From CAZQYB01 sp964582985 (GTDB taxonomy: Bacteria > Planctomycetota > Phycisphaerae > Sedimentisphaerales > Anaerobacaceae): a stretch of 11,486 nt of DNA. The stretch is taken from assembly GCA_964582985.1 (NCBI GenBank), contig CAZOUM010000077.1, positions 1 through 11,486 of the forward strand, read 5' to 3'. Below are positions 1-8,530 of this stretch, piece by piece. The position numbers and the translations under genes were made by a program. The notes under the pieces were generated by a model that worked only from the letters and a program-made list of their open reading frames with translations, ran no database searches and was not told the DNA's origin. Position 1 is the first letter of the stretch. Every line of letters starts with the position of its first letter.

Positions 1-226
1 GAACTATATCGGTATTTAGATGCTCAGCGCATTAATTAATCACAATTGGTATTACAGGGTATTTAAGTATGAGAATGGAAATTTATATGTAAAAAAATCA
101 ACCACGTATCTCGCATTCAGAAGCGAAAAAAATGAGGTCCTTTACAAGAAAGTAAAAAAATGAGAGTCTTGTAGGGTGTGCTCTGCACACCTTTTTCCTG
201 TGGCACCGCCAAATTTATTTTTTTGG
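1..226. other. AT-rich non-coding stretch, possible 3' end of a gene at its left edge
   Basis: No convincing gene lies here on either strand. Reading from base 1, frame 1 is open for 12 codons (ending RIN) and stops with TAA at 37-39. It could be the tail of a plus-strand gene that begins outside the window, but 12 codons are too few to judge. The rest is AT-rich, with an 11-base direct repeat (AAAAAAATGAG) at 126-136 and 154-164, and a GTAG-headed hairpin at 171-191 described separately. metK ends at 227, so transcripts may converge here. Confidence 0.4.
171..191 (+). repeat. REP-type hairpin with GTAG head (copy 1), terminator-like
   Basis: GTAG at 171-174 is followed by a perfect 7-bp stem, GGTGTGC (175-181) and GCACACC (185-191), around a TCT loop. 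A GTAG tetranucleotide 5' of a short GC-rich hairpin is the hallmark of REP elements recognised by RAYT transposases. The head and first stem bases (GTAGGGTG) match the two copies at 10458 and 11098, while the inner stem differs with both arms changed together. TTTTT follows at 192-196, so it could also act as an intrinsic terminator for a plus-strand transcript from the left. It lies 36 bases beyond the metK stop. Confidence 0.6.
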
Positions 227-1429
227 TTACAGTCCTGCGGCTTTTCGGAGTTTTTGGGTCATATCCGTTTTTTCCCAGGTGAAGTTTGGCAGGTTTCTTC
301 CGAAGTGTCCGCCGTGTGAGGTTTCGGCGTAAATCGGGCGGTCGAGCCTCAAGTGCGTAATCATCCTCTTGGGTGTTAATGGGAAAAGCTTTCTTACGAT
401 TTGGCCTATCTTTTGCTCGCTGATTTTGGAAGTGCCTTCGGTATCTATCAGTACGGAAATCGGCTCAGCTACTCCAATGGCATAAGATAATTGGATTTCG
501 CACGCGTCGGCAAGGCCTGCAGCCACAACGTTTTTGGCGATGTATCGGGCCATGTAGCTTGCGGTCCTGTCAACTTTTGTTGGGTCTTTACCGCTGAAGC
601 AGCCGCCGCCGTGACTACCTCTTCCGCCGTAAGTGTCAACGATGATTTTCCTTCCGGTCAGGCCGCAATCGCCTTTCGGGCCTCCTACCACGAATCGGCC
701 GGTCGGGTTGATGTGGAATATGGTGTTTTTGTCAACGAATCGCTTGGGCAGCACGGGAAGGACGACTTTTTCGATGATTTGTTTTCGCAATTGTCTGTAG
801 CCAACGGACGGTGCGTGCTGGGTGGATACTACGACCGTGTGAATCCGTTTTGGTTTGCTGTTTTCGTATTCGACGGTGACCTGGCTTTTGCCGTCCGGCC
901 GCAGCCAAGAAAGCTTCTTACTCTGCCTTACTTTTTCCAGCCGAATTGTTATAGCATGCGCAAGTTGAATCGGCATCGGCATAAGCGCCGGGGTTTCCCT
1001 GCAGGCATATCCGAACATTAGGCCCTGGTCGCCGGCGCCCTGTTCTTTATGCAGGCCTGTGCCTTCAGTTACGCCCTGTGAGATGTCAGGACTTTGCTTG
1101 TCGAGGGTGACAACGACGGCGCAATTTTCGAAATCAAAGCCCATCTCAGGGTCGGTGTAGCCAATTTTCTTGATTGTATTGCGGACAACTGTTGGGACGT
1201 CCACGACTGCTTTTGTCGTGATTTCACCGGCAACGACGACCAAACCCGTTGTTACCATTGTTTCACAGGCAACTCTGCTTTGTCGGTCCTGTGCGAGCAC
1301 GGCGTCAAGGACCGCGTCGGATATGTGGTCGGCGACTTTGTCGGGATGGCCCATCGTTACGGACTCACTGGTAAATAGGTACTTGTCGGTGTCACAATTA
1401 GGATTACTGCGGAGAGTTCTTTTGCCCAT
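227..1429 (-). CDS. metK: S-adenosylmethionine synthetase (methionine adenosyltransferase)
   Basis: This cytosolic enzyme makes S-adenosylmethionine from methionine and ATP, releasing phosphate and pyrophosphate; it supplies the methyl donor of the cell and is usually a homotetramer. The 400-residue product aligns along its whole length with bacterial MetK (E. coli 384 aa). Visible motifs are GHPDK at 27-31 (ATP site), GAGDQGLMFGYA at 131-142, NPTGRFVVGGPKGDCGLTGR around 241-260, and the phosphate-binding loop GGGCFSGKDPTKVDR at 274-288, with Cys where Ala is usual. PWEKT-like FTWEKTD and AAGL close the C-terminus. The N-terminus runs about 14 residues longer than E. coli. The ATG start has AAAGGA ten bases upstream. 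It lies 84 bases downstream of the DUF547 gene on the same strand, so it may be co-transcribed with it or use its own promoter. I saw no SAM riboswitch in the gap. Confidence 0.98.
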   Translation of the reverse strand: MGKRTLRSNPNCDTDKYLFTSESVTMGHPDKVADHISDAVLDAVLAQDRQSRVACETMVTTGLVVVAGEITTKAVVDVPTVVRNTIKKIGYTDPEMGFDFENCAVVVTLDKQSPDISQGVTEGTGLHKEQGAGDQGLMFGYACRETPALMPMPIQLAHAITIRLEKVRQSKKLSWLRPDGKSQVTVEYENSKPKRIHTVVVSTQHAPSVGYRQLRKQIIEKVVLPVLPKRFVDKNTIFHINPTGRFVVGGPKGDCGLTGRKIIVDTYGGRGSHGGGCFSGKDPTKVDRTASYMARYIAKNVVAAGLADACEIQLSYAIGVAEPISVLIDTEGTSKISEQKIGQIVRKLFPLTPKRMITHLRLDRPIYAETSHGGHFGRNLPNFTWEKTDMTQKLRKAAGL

Positions 1430-1513
1430 TCGTGATTTATCCTTTCAGCCCTGTCTTTGTATTCCACGGAACCGCAAACAATTGATACTAAGTAAAGTTG
1501 TTAGCAGTTGATG

Positions 1514-2680
<1,167 letters not shown>

Positions 2681-2793
2681 CCAATTACCTTCCCAAAAAC
2701 AAAACCACGTAGTACTTTCAGCTGAACACCTCATTCTACATCCACACGAGGCACCAAGACGAGTCTGCCTACCCGGGCAATCATATCTTAACT

Positions 2794-2821
2794 GTTTTCA
2801 TCGTATTTTTACAGTGAAAAC
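2794..2821. repeat. 7-bp inverted repeat between rtcB and the DUF547 gene
   Basis: GTTTTCA (2794-2800) and TGAAAAC (2815-2821) form perfect arms around a 14-base AT-rich spacer. It lies in the 191-base gap between the rtcB stop and the DUF547 start, in the region expected to hold the promoter of the DUF547 gene. It could be an operator or a weak hairpin. There is no U-run typical of an intrinsic terminator, and short arms of this base composition can arise by chance. Confidence 0.25.
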
Positions 2822-2871
2822 TTGATTTTTGTGCGACGTGTTTTGCTGAAAAAAGCGGGTGAGATGGTGTT

Positions 2872-4314
2872 CTATCCCTTCAAGACGGCTAAAGGGACCA
2901 TCCGAGCGACAGTCTTGGCCCAGCCGCATTCGACAACAATCCGCACCACCTCGTCAATCTCTTTGTAAGCATCGGGCGCTTCTTCCTTAATTCGACGTTT
3001 GTCGCTGGTAATAAGCTTTATACCTTCCATACTTCGCTTGAACTGTTCATCGCTAATCAAGGCGGAAGTAATGGTTTTGCCTCTGCGACCTTTTCCAAGC
3101 GCGGCGGTACGGCTCATCACTCTACCCGCACCGTGGTTGACGGAGCACAAAGATTCGTCAGAATTTCCGGTTCCGACAAGCAGGTAACTTGCGGTTCCCA
3201 TTGAACCGGGGGTTATTATCGGCTGTCCGGTCTCCGCGAATATGGTCGCGGTCATACGCTCGGCTCCAAAGGCACGAGTGGCACCTTTGCGGTGTACCCA
3301 AAGCTGTTTGCCTTGGTGGGTTTCAAGCTTTGCCATATTGTGGGCGACGTCGTAGACAAGCTGTAAGGGTATCGGACCAAACATTCTATTGAAGCAGCGT
3401 CTTACTAACAGGGTCATAATATGGCGATTGGTAAAAGCAAAGTTGGCGGCAGCGCCCATTGCAGCGATATAGTCTTTACCAGCCTTGACATCGGTGGGCA
3501 GGAAGCTGAGCATTTTTTTTCGGTCGGCCATTTCGGGTCTTCTGGCGGCTATAGCCATATACTCGTCGGCGACCTCATAACCGAATCGGCGAGAGCCGGA
3601 GTGTATCATTACAACGATCTGGTTTTCAGAAAGGCCGAATGTCTTTGCCAAAGCCTCGTCAAAAATTTTCTGGACGTACTGGATTTCTATGAAGTGATTA
3701 CCGCCGCCGAGTGTGCCCAGTTGGTTGGCACCTTTTTGTATTGCGTTACTCGGCACTGCAGCCGGGTCGCTAGGCATTTGGCCATTTTCTTCGATTCTTT
3801 TGAGGTCATCGGCGAATTCATCCGGGTCGAAGGCCTCCCAGGCCCGGTGATTGGTTCTTTGAGCGAGTGTGGGTACTGAGGCGGCGCCCTTATTGATGAC
3901 GGCTTCGATGCAGGTTTTGTCCAGAGGCAAATTGGCTTTGCCTTCGCCGAGTGGGATTTCGCGGGCGATAGAGATAGCGATTTTATCGATGTCGATATCG
4001 CCTCTGGAGAAAGGCGAGCGTAAGAGCCGCATACCGCAGTTTATATCGTATCCGACGGCAGCCGGCATTATGGCGTTTTGTAGTCCTATAACAGCTCCTA
4101 TCGGTACGCCAAAACCAACGTGAATATCGGCTGTAGCTAACACCTTCCTTGCCGGCGGCAAAGAAGCAGCATCGCGAAGCTGCTGCACCGCCTTCGGTTC
4201 GAGTTTGATAGCTTCAGAGGCGAAGATGGTCGCATCTGTGACCATTTGGCCTTGACGCTCCATATATAGCCGAAGTGGGTCTTTGCGAACAAGTTTTGGG
4301 GTGAGTTCAGTCAT
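2872..4314 (-). CDS. rtcB: RNA-splicing ligase RtcB (tRNA/RNA ligase)
   Basis: GTP- and Mn2+-dependent ligase that joins RNA 2',3'-cyclic phosphate or 3'-phosphate ends to 5'-OH ends in RNA repair or tRNA splicing. The 480-residue product has archaeal/eukaryotic-type length (E. coli RtcB is 408 aa). Visible motifs, numbered from the ATG, are ADIHVG near 62, GYDINCG with the metal-binding Cys93, GTLGGGNHFIEIQ near 200-212, HSGSRRFG from His238, HNMAKLE from His325, HRKGATRAFG near 341, and HGAGR with His394 matching the guanylylated His. All key residues seem present. I chose the ATG at 4314 because AAAAAGAG sits eight bases upstream; a TTG two codons earlier (4320) is possible but too close to that site. 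No archease gene or RtcR regulator is next to it. It diverges from the secreted-protein gene at 4556. Confidence 0.97.
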   Translation of the reverse strand: MTELTPKLVRKDPLRLYMERQGQMVTDATIFASEAIKLEPKAVQQLRDAASLPPARKVLATADIHVGFGVPIGAVIGLQNAIMPAAVGYDINCGMRLLRSPFSRGDIDIDKIAISIAREIPLGEGKANLPLDKTCIEAVINKGAASVPTLAQRTNHRAWEAFDPDEFADDLKRIEENGQMPSDPAAVPSNAIQKGANQLGTLGGGNHFIEIQYVQKIFDEALAKTFGLSENQIVVMIHSGSRRFGYEVADEYMAIAARRPEMADRKKMLSFLPTDVKAGKDYIAAMGAAANFAFTNRHIMTLLVRRCFNRMFGPIPLQLVYDVAHNMAKLETHQGKQLWVHRKGATRAFGAERMTATIFAETGQPIITPGSMGTASYLLVGTGNSDESLCSVNHGAGRVMSRTAALGKGRRGKTITSALISDEQFKRSMEGIKLITSDKRRIKEEAPDAYKEIDEVVRIVVECGWAKTVARMVPLAVLKG

Positions 4315-4357
4315 AAACAAAACTCTTTTTACAAAATGCCATCAGGTCCTACGTCCT

Positions 4358-4386
4358 ATTATATCGGCTTTTACCGTTTGCCGATA
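4358..4386 (-). promoter_or_regulatory. Candidate rtcB promoter -10 with overlapping inverted repeat
   Basis: On the minus strand a perfect TATAAT occupies 4363-4358, 43 bases upstream of the rtcB ATG. No good -35 lies 16-18 bases further up (TATCGG at 17). Instead a perfect 7-bp inverted repeat, TATCGGC (4362-4368) and GCCGATA (4380-4386), spaced by 11 bases, fills the -35 to -10 interval and overlaps the -10. The repeat-centre distance of 18 bases would suit a dimeric regulator. A weak -35 plus an inverted repeat is compatible with activator-dependent or repressed transcription. This is inference from sequence alone. Confidence 0.4.
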
Positions 4387-4463
4387 CATACTCTTGCGAA
4401 AAAACCAGGAAAAGTCATCTCCCAGCCGAGCTGTTTCTTAAAGCAACAAAAGCAGGAATTAAC

Positions 4464-4504
4464 TTGACAAAAGGCGGCTATAAAGTTAATCTATATATAT
4501 AGAT
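4464..4504 (+). promoter_or_regulatory. Candidate promoter and 16-bp AT palindrome upstream of the secreted-protein gene
   Basis: A consensus TTGACA lies at 4464-4469. At 17-base spacing the -10 would be TAATCT (4487-4492), a modest match. It is overlapped by a perfect 16-base palindrome, ATCTATATATATAGAT (4489-4504), which may be an operator or simply melt easily. The gene start is at 4556, giving a leader of roughly 55-60 bases with GAGGG at 4540-4544. Confidence 0.4.
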
Positions 4505-4555
4505 GACCTTGACTTTGAGGCAGGAATCTAACCGTTTTCGAGGGTGTTTTTAACA

Positions 4556-5692
4556 ATGAAGGCCAAACGTGCATTTTTCGCCATCTTGCTGGCATTCTTA
4601 GCCTCCTCGGCGAGCTTTGTGTCCGGAGCCGTTGATACCTCTGGTATTGAGAAGGTACGCGACAAGGCCGTGCTTAATAATGAAGATTTGCAGATTATTG
4701 ACCGCTTTGTTGGCCAGGCCGTGCAAGGACTGTTGGAAACAGAAGACTTTGCGTCAATAGCGAAGGTTCGGGCGCTCATTTTGACCCATGTGAACTCGAA
4801 GAAGCAGAGCGCCCAAGCCCAGTATACCGACCAGTTTTTCAATTCCGCACACAAATATATCGAACAGGCACTTGGGGAGGTGAGCGAATTATCACCGGGG
4901 GACCGCAAATTTAAATTAATGGTTAATCTCTTGATTCTGATAGACGCTCTGGAAAACCTGAAGCTGGCGGATTTGGCTCTTGGGGCGATGAAGGACGAGA
5001 ATGCAGTTATTCGGTACTGGGCGGTTCATTCTGTCGCTAATCCCGGTTTCACAAAGAAGCTGAATTCCGGAAAGGCTGCAAATCTGCAGATGGCACGCCG
5101 GATCGCGGAACAACTTAAAGCGCTTGTTGCCGGCAGCTCTCCCGAGACGATAGCTTTGATGGCAGAATTTGCGGCAGACGTGAGCATTCCAGAAGGCGAA
5201 GATTTACTGCTGCAGATAGCAGATGTGCGGATAAAAAAGTACGCTCACTGGACGGTGGACTACGAACTTTTGGACGGCGCAATCCTCAAGTCGCTTCACA
5301 CCAGGATATCACTTCCGGGCCGAAGCAAGCCTGCCGTTGTGCTGAGTTTTGCGCAATTGTATTCTTACGTGATACAAAGATATGCCAAGGGGCAGAAATC
5401 TCTCAGCGCTACACAGAAAAGTCAGCTTGCTTCGGTAATAGTGGAGATAGAGAAGACGTGTGTCAGTAAGCTTCTGGAGATGCCGCAGTCAGCTGTTCAA
5501 GGAATTAAGAGAGCCATAGAAAACAGTGATTACGCGGGACTCTTGCAGGAGCACAACAAGCTGCTGGGAGGCGAAACAAGACCGGGCCTATTGCCGTCGA
5601 AGCTGAAGTTCTTTTACTTGAACCCGGACGGCACCAAGCGAACTGCTCCATTTGTTTTGCCGAAGCCACCCAAGATTGAAGCAGGTAAATAG
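4556..5692 (+). CDS. Secreted helical protein of unknown function
   Basis: I do not recognise a family. The 378-residue product starts with a typical Sec signal peptide: a basic MKAKR, a hydrophobic stretch to about residue 19, then small residues (SSASFVSGA) that suit signal peptidase I cleavage, so it should be exported. There is no lipobox Cys. The mature part is rich in Leu, Ala, Lys and Glu and looks almost entirely alpha-helical. Segments such as NAVIRYWAVHSVANPGF (near 145-160) resemble HEAT-type repeats, but this is only a likeness. The C-terminus is a Pro/Lys-rich tail (FVLPKPPKIEAGK). Start: ATG at 4556 with GAGGG 11 bases upstream; an in-frame GTG at 4544 overlaps that site and is less likely. 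It lies 109 bases before the transporter operon, which seems to have its own promoter. A link to transport is not shown. Confidence 0.8.
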   Translation: MKAKRAFFAILLAFLASSASFVSGAVDTSGIEKVRDKAVLNNEDLQIIDRFVGQAVQGLLETEDFASIAKVRALILTHVNSKKQSAQAQYTDQFFNSAHKYIEQALGEVSELSPGDRKFKLMVNLLILIDALENLKLADLALGAMKDENAVIRYWAVHSVANPGFTKKLNSGKAANLQMARRIAEQLKALVAGSSPETIALMAEFAADVSIPEGEDLLLQIADVRIKKYAHWTVDYELLDGAILKSLHTRISLPGRSKPAVVLSFAQLYSYVIQRYAKGQKSLSATQKSQLASVIVEIEKTCVSKLLEMPQSAVQGIKRAIENSDYAGLLQEHNKLLGGETRPGLLPSKLKFFYLNPDGTKRTAPFVLPKPPKIEAGK

Positions 5693-5709
5693 GGGAGAGC
5701 GAAGGACAG

Positions 5710-5736
5710 TTGACATATCACTTCTGACCATATACT
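5710..5736 (+). promoter_or_regulatory. Candidate promoter of the ABC importer operon
   Basis: A consensus -35 TTGACA at 5710-5715 is followed by TATACT at 5731-5736 (15-base spacing, short of the ideal 17). TACTCT at 5733-5738 gives 17-base spacing but a poorer -10. Either would start transcription about 60 bases ahead of the substrate-binding protein gene. The gap after the preceding gene has no clear terminator, so read-through is also possible. Confidence 0.4.
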
Positions 5737-5790
5737 CTATACCCTTGGCTCTGTGTCTATAGTCTCAAAGAGGCAAACAGACTCTCGCAA

Positions 5791-5796
5791 AAGGAG
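5791..5796 (+). promoter_or_regulatory. Ribosome binding site that fixes the TTG start of the substrate-binding protein
   Basis: AAGGAG is placed five bases before the TTG at 5802. No ATG or GTG in frame is equally well placed, and the TTG opens directly onto a lipoprotein signal peptide, so this site supports the TTG start. Confidence 0.7.
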
Positions 5797-5801
5797 TTGC
5801 G

Positions 5802-7595
5802 TTGAAGTTTTTAATCATTTTACTTACAGCCGTTCTATTGGTTATCGGAGGGTGTGGTCGCTCACCATCGGGGGCTGACTCAAACGAGATGGTGCTACAT
5901 GCCATCTTGCCGACCAAAATAAGAGGGCTTGACCCAGGAGACATCGGAGATGTGTATTCGGCGATGGTAGCTGCCCAGTGTTTCGAATGTCTTTATCAAT
6001 ATCACTATTTAAAAAGACCGTATCAGCTTGTACCTCAACTTGCCGAAAGTATGCCCGAAGTAAGCGAGGACGGGCTCACCTATACGATAAAGATTAGGAG
6101 GAGAGTCTACTTCGCAGATGACGATTGTTTTGCCGGAGGAAAAGGCAGAGAGCTAAAGGCAAGCGACTTTGTTTTTGCCTGGAAACGGATTGCCGACATT
6201 AAGTATTTCAGCAAAAACTGGTGGATTTTTGACAGCAGAATTGTCGGTCTTGACGAGTTTCGCGAATACACAAAAACGTGTAAGAGACGTGAAGACGTTG
6301 ATTATTCACGTCCGGTTGAGGGGCTTCAAACGCCAGATGACTATACTCTTGTTATTAAGCTGAAAAAACCCTGGCCGCAGATAGTGTATTTGTTGGCTCA
6401 TCAACCTACAGCGCCGATTGCCAAAGAGGCCGCTGATTACTATGGGAAGGATATCATAAGCCACCCGGTGGGTACAGGACCATTTAAGCTTAAGGTCTGG
6501 CATCGTGGCAGCTACATTAAGATGGTAAGAAACTCAAACTTCAGAGGCGAGTTCTACCCAACTGAAGGTGAGAAGGGAGATTTGGAACAGGGTTTTCTTA
6601 CAGATGCAGGCAAGCGGCTTCCTATGGCTGACAGAATATTTTTCGTGCTTATAGAAGAGGACCAGCCGCGTTGGCTTCAGTTCTTACGTGGCAAACTCGA
6701 CGCAACGAGCATCCCAAAGGACAATTTTGGTCAGGCGATAGATGCATCACGAGATTTAAGCCCGGAAATGAAAAAGCGGAACATCCACCTGAAAACGTTC
6801 AGGAACCCGGACACCTTTTGGATTGGGTTCAACATGGAAGATGAGGTTGTAGGTAAGAACAAACCGCTGCGAAAGGCTATCAGCCATTCTATCGACAGAG
6901 AAAAATATATTGAAGTATTTTGGAACAATCGAGACGATGTCGCTTATGGCTTTATACCTCCGGTAATGAAAGTGTATAATCCGGAAATCAGCAAGCTTGG
7001 AATAGGCTATGACTCTGGACAGGCAAAGCAACTCGTGAAAGAGGCGGAAAGGGTATATGGCGGCAAGCTTCCTACATTGAAGCTTTCAACGGGCGGCACA
7101 GATACCCTTTCTCGACAAATGTGCCAGTTTTATCAGCGAAGTTTCAAAGAAGTAGGGCTGGACGTTGAGGTTGACTACATGGATTGGCCCACATTTTTGG
7201 AGAAGGTAAAGACCAAAAGTGTCCAGATGTTCGCACTTGGATGGATAGCAGATTATCCGGATACGGAAAACTTTCTACAACTGTTTTACAGCAGGAATGC
7301 TTCGCCCGGAACGAACAACTTTAACTATTCCAATCCCGAGTTCGATAGAATATATGAGCAAGTCGCGGTAATGCCGGACTGCCCTGAGCGTACTGTGCTT
7401 TATCGCAAAGCCGAGCTTATAGTCATCGAAGACTGCCCTGCCGCTTTCATAAATCACAGAGTTGCTTATGTACTTCATCATGACTGGGTTCTCAACTATA
7501 AACCGCACGTTTTTCAATATGGCCTGGCGAAATATCGCAGAGTCGACGTGACCAAGAGGGCGGCGTACAAGGAGCTCTTGAAGAAAAGCAGATGA
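5802..7595 (+). CDS. ABC transporter substrate-binding lipoprotein, family 5 (OppA/DppA-like)
   Basis: Extracytoplasmic receptor of a peptide/nickel-type ABC importer, which binds the solute and delivers it to the permeases encoded just downstream. The 597-residue product begins with a lipoprotein signal peptide ending in the lipobox IGGC with Cys18, so it should be membrane-anchored. Family 5 (SBP_bac_5) hallmarks are LVPQLAESMPEVSEDGLTYT at 76-95, LKASDFVFAWKRI at 118-130, HPVGTGPFKL at 221-230, KPLRKAISHSIDREKYI at 354-370, and GWIADYPDTENFLQLFYS from 480. It is some 50 residues longer than E. coli OppA/DppA, with extra loops such as 104-118 and around 250-270. The start is TTG. Its stop overlaps the next start in ATGA, so translation is probably coupled. 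The family covers peptides, nickel, sugars and others, and the substrate cannot be read from sequence. Confidence 0.93.
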   Translation: MKFLIILLTAVLLVIGGCGRSPSGADSNEMVLHAILPTKIRGLDPGDIGDVYSAMVAAQCFECLYQYHYLKRPYQLVPQLAESMPEVSEDGLTYTIKIRRRVYFADDDCFAGGKGRELKASDFVFAWKRIADIKYFSKNWWIFDSRIVGLDEFREYTKTCKRREDVDYSRPVEGLQTPDDYTLVIKLKKPWPQIVYLLAHQPTAPIAKEAADYYGKDIISHPVGTGPFKLKVWHRGSYIKMVRNSNFRGEFYPTEGEKGDLEQGFLTDAGKRLPMADRIFFVLIEEDQPRWLQFLRGKLDATSIPKDNFGQAIDASRDLSPEMKKRNIHLKTFRNPDTFWIGFNMEDEVVGKNKPLRKAISHSIDREKYIEVFWNNRDDVAYGFIPPVMKVYNPEISKLGIGYDSGQAKQLVKEAERVYGGKLPTLKLSTGGTDTLSRQMCQFYQRSFKEVGLDVEVDYMDWPTFLEKVKTKSVQMFALGWIADYPDTENFLQLFYSRNASPGTNNFNYSNPEFDRIYEQVAVMPDCPERTVLYRKAELIVIEDCPAAFINHRVAYVLHHDWVLNYKPHVFQYGLAKYRRVDVTKRAAYKELLKKSR

Positions 7596-8530
7596 CCACG
7601 TATATAATAAGGCGACTATCTTATACCATACCGATTGTGTTCGGCGTTCTACTGCTTACCTTTATACTGTTCAACATTGTTGGCGGCGATATTTCCGCGG
7701 AGCTTGCCGGCAAAGCAGCTGCTAAAGAGACGATAGAGGAAATACGAAAAGAGCGTGGCTTTGACAAACCTTTATTCTTAGCGTGGGACAGTCAGTTCGT
7801 AAATCACTTCAAAAACGCCTTAACCTTTGATTTTGGTCGTGCACTCGACCGTGAGTCAGTTATTGACAAAATCAAGAGGGGGGTAGGACCTTCTTTGGCG
7901 CTGATGGCACCTATGTTCTTTGGTGTACTGCTGATTTCAGTCAGCTTATCGCTGGTCATAGCTTTCGTTCGTGGTACGATATGGGATGTATTGGCCGTAG
8001 TCGTCTGTGTAACAGGGATGAGTCTTCCCTACTTGAGTTTTATTCTTTTTGGGCAGTATTTCTTGGCATATAAATGGCGGCTTTTTCCGATTTTCTTCTG
8101 GCCGGACCTGTCGACGGCCGAATACGTAGCCCTGCCGGTCTTAATCGGCATCGTGGCAGGATTGGGGACTAATGTGCGGTTTTATCGAACCGTTATGCTC
8201 GATGAGATGCGAAGTGACTATGTTCGTACAGCCTTTGCCAAGGGGCTTAGCACGAGGCAAGTTTTATTCAAACATGTTTTGAAAAACGCGATGATACCTA
8301 TTATCACGCGAGTAATTCTATCCATACCATTTCTGTTCCTCGGTTCTCTGCTTCTGGAAAGATTTTTCGGTATTCCGGGATTAGGATACTTGATGATAGA
8401 GGCTATTGGTTCACGGGATTATTTTGTGATAAATGCGATGACTTACATTAGTGCAATACTTTTTGTGATATTTAACGTGATAACAGATATTTGTTACGCA
8501 TTGGTAGACCCAAGGGTTTCACTTGAGTGA
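7592..8530 (+). CDS. ABC importer permease, OppB/DppB family
   Basis: First inner-membrane permease of the importer. The 312-residue product has the normal length and layout of OppB/DppB: an N-terminal YIIRRLSYTIPIVFGVLLLTFILF membrane segment opening with the family's usual IIRRL, a periplasmic loop (about 32-95), then five more hydrophobic segments. The EAA loop that docks on the ATPase is DYVRTAFAKGLSTRQVLFKHVLKNA at about 209-233, with the conserved Ala and Gly. The protein closes with DICYALVDPRVSLE, the usual YALVDPRV ending. Its ATG overlaps the previous stop by four bases; the nearest purine-rich site (GAAGAAAAG, 7580-7588) is modest, which points to translational coupling. Confidence 0.95.
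   Translation: MTTYIIRRLSYTIPIVFGVLLLTFILFNIVGGDISAELAGKAAAKETIEEIRKERGFDKPLFLAWDSQFVNHFKNALTFDFGRALDRESVIDKIKRGVGPSLALMAPMFFGVLLISVSLSLVIAFVRGTIWDVLAVVVCVTGMSLPYLSFILFGQYFLAYKWRLFPIFFWPDLSTAEYVALPVLIGIVAGLGTNVRFYRTVMLDEMRSDYVRTAFAKGLSTRQVLFKHVLKNAMIPIITRVILSIPFLFLGSLLLERFFGIPGLGYLMIEAIGSRDYFVINAMTYISAILFVIFNVITDICYALVDPRVSLE

Noticed and set aside
201..216. Sigma-54-like TGGCAC element
   Set aside because: The second half (TTGCA at the right spacing) is missing and no gene start lies downstream on that strand.
491..1511. Plus-strand open frames opposite metK
   Set aside because: They are shadows of metK, whose motifs are conserved on the minus strand.
1430..1513. SAM riboswitch upstream of metK
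   Set aside because: The 84-base gap is too short and shows none of the stems expected of a SAM-I type element.
2681..2734. Longer N-terminus of the DUF547 lipoprotein starting at 2734
   Set aside because: The extra 18 residues are Cys/Trp-rich and unlike a signal region, and a well-spaced GGAAGG precedes the ATG at 2680.
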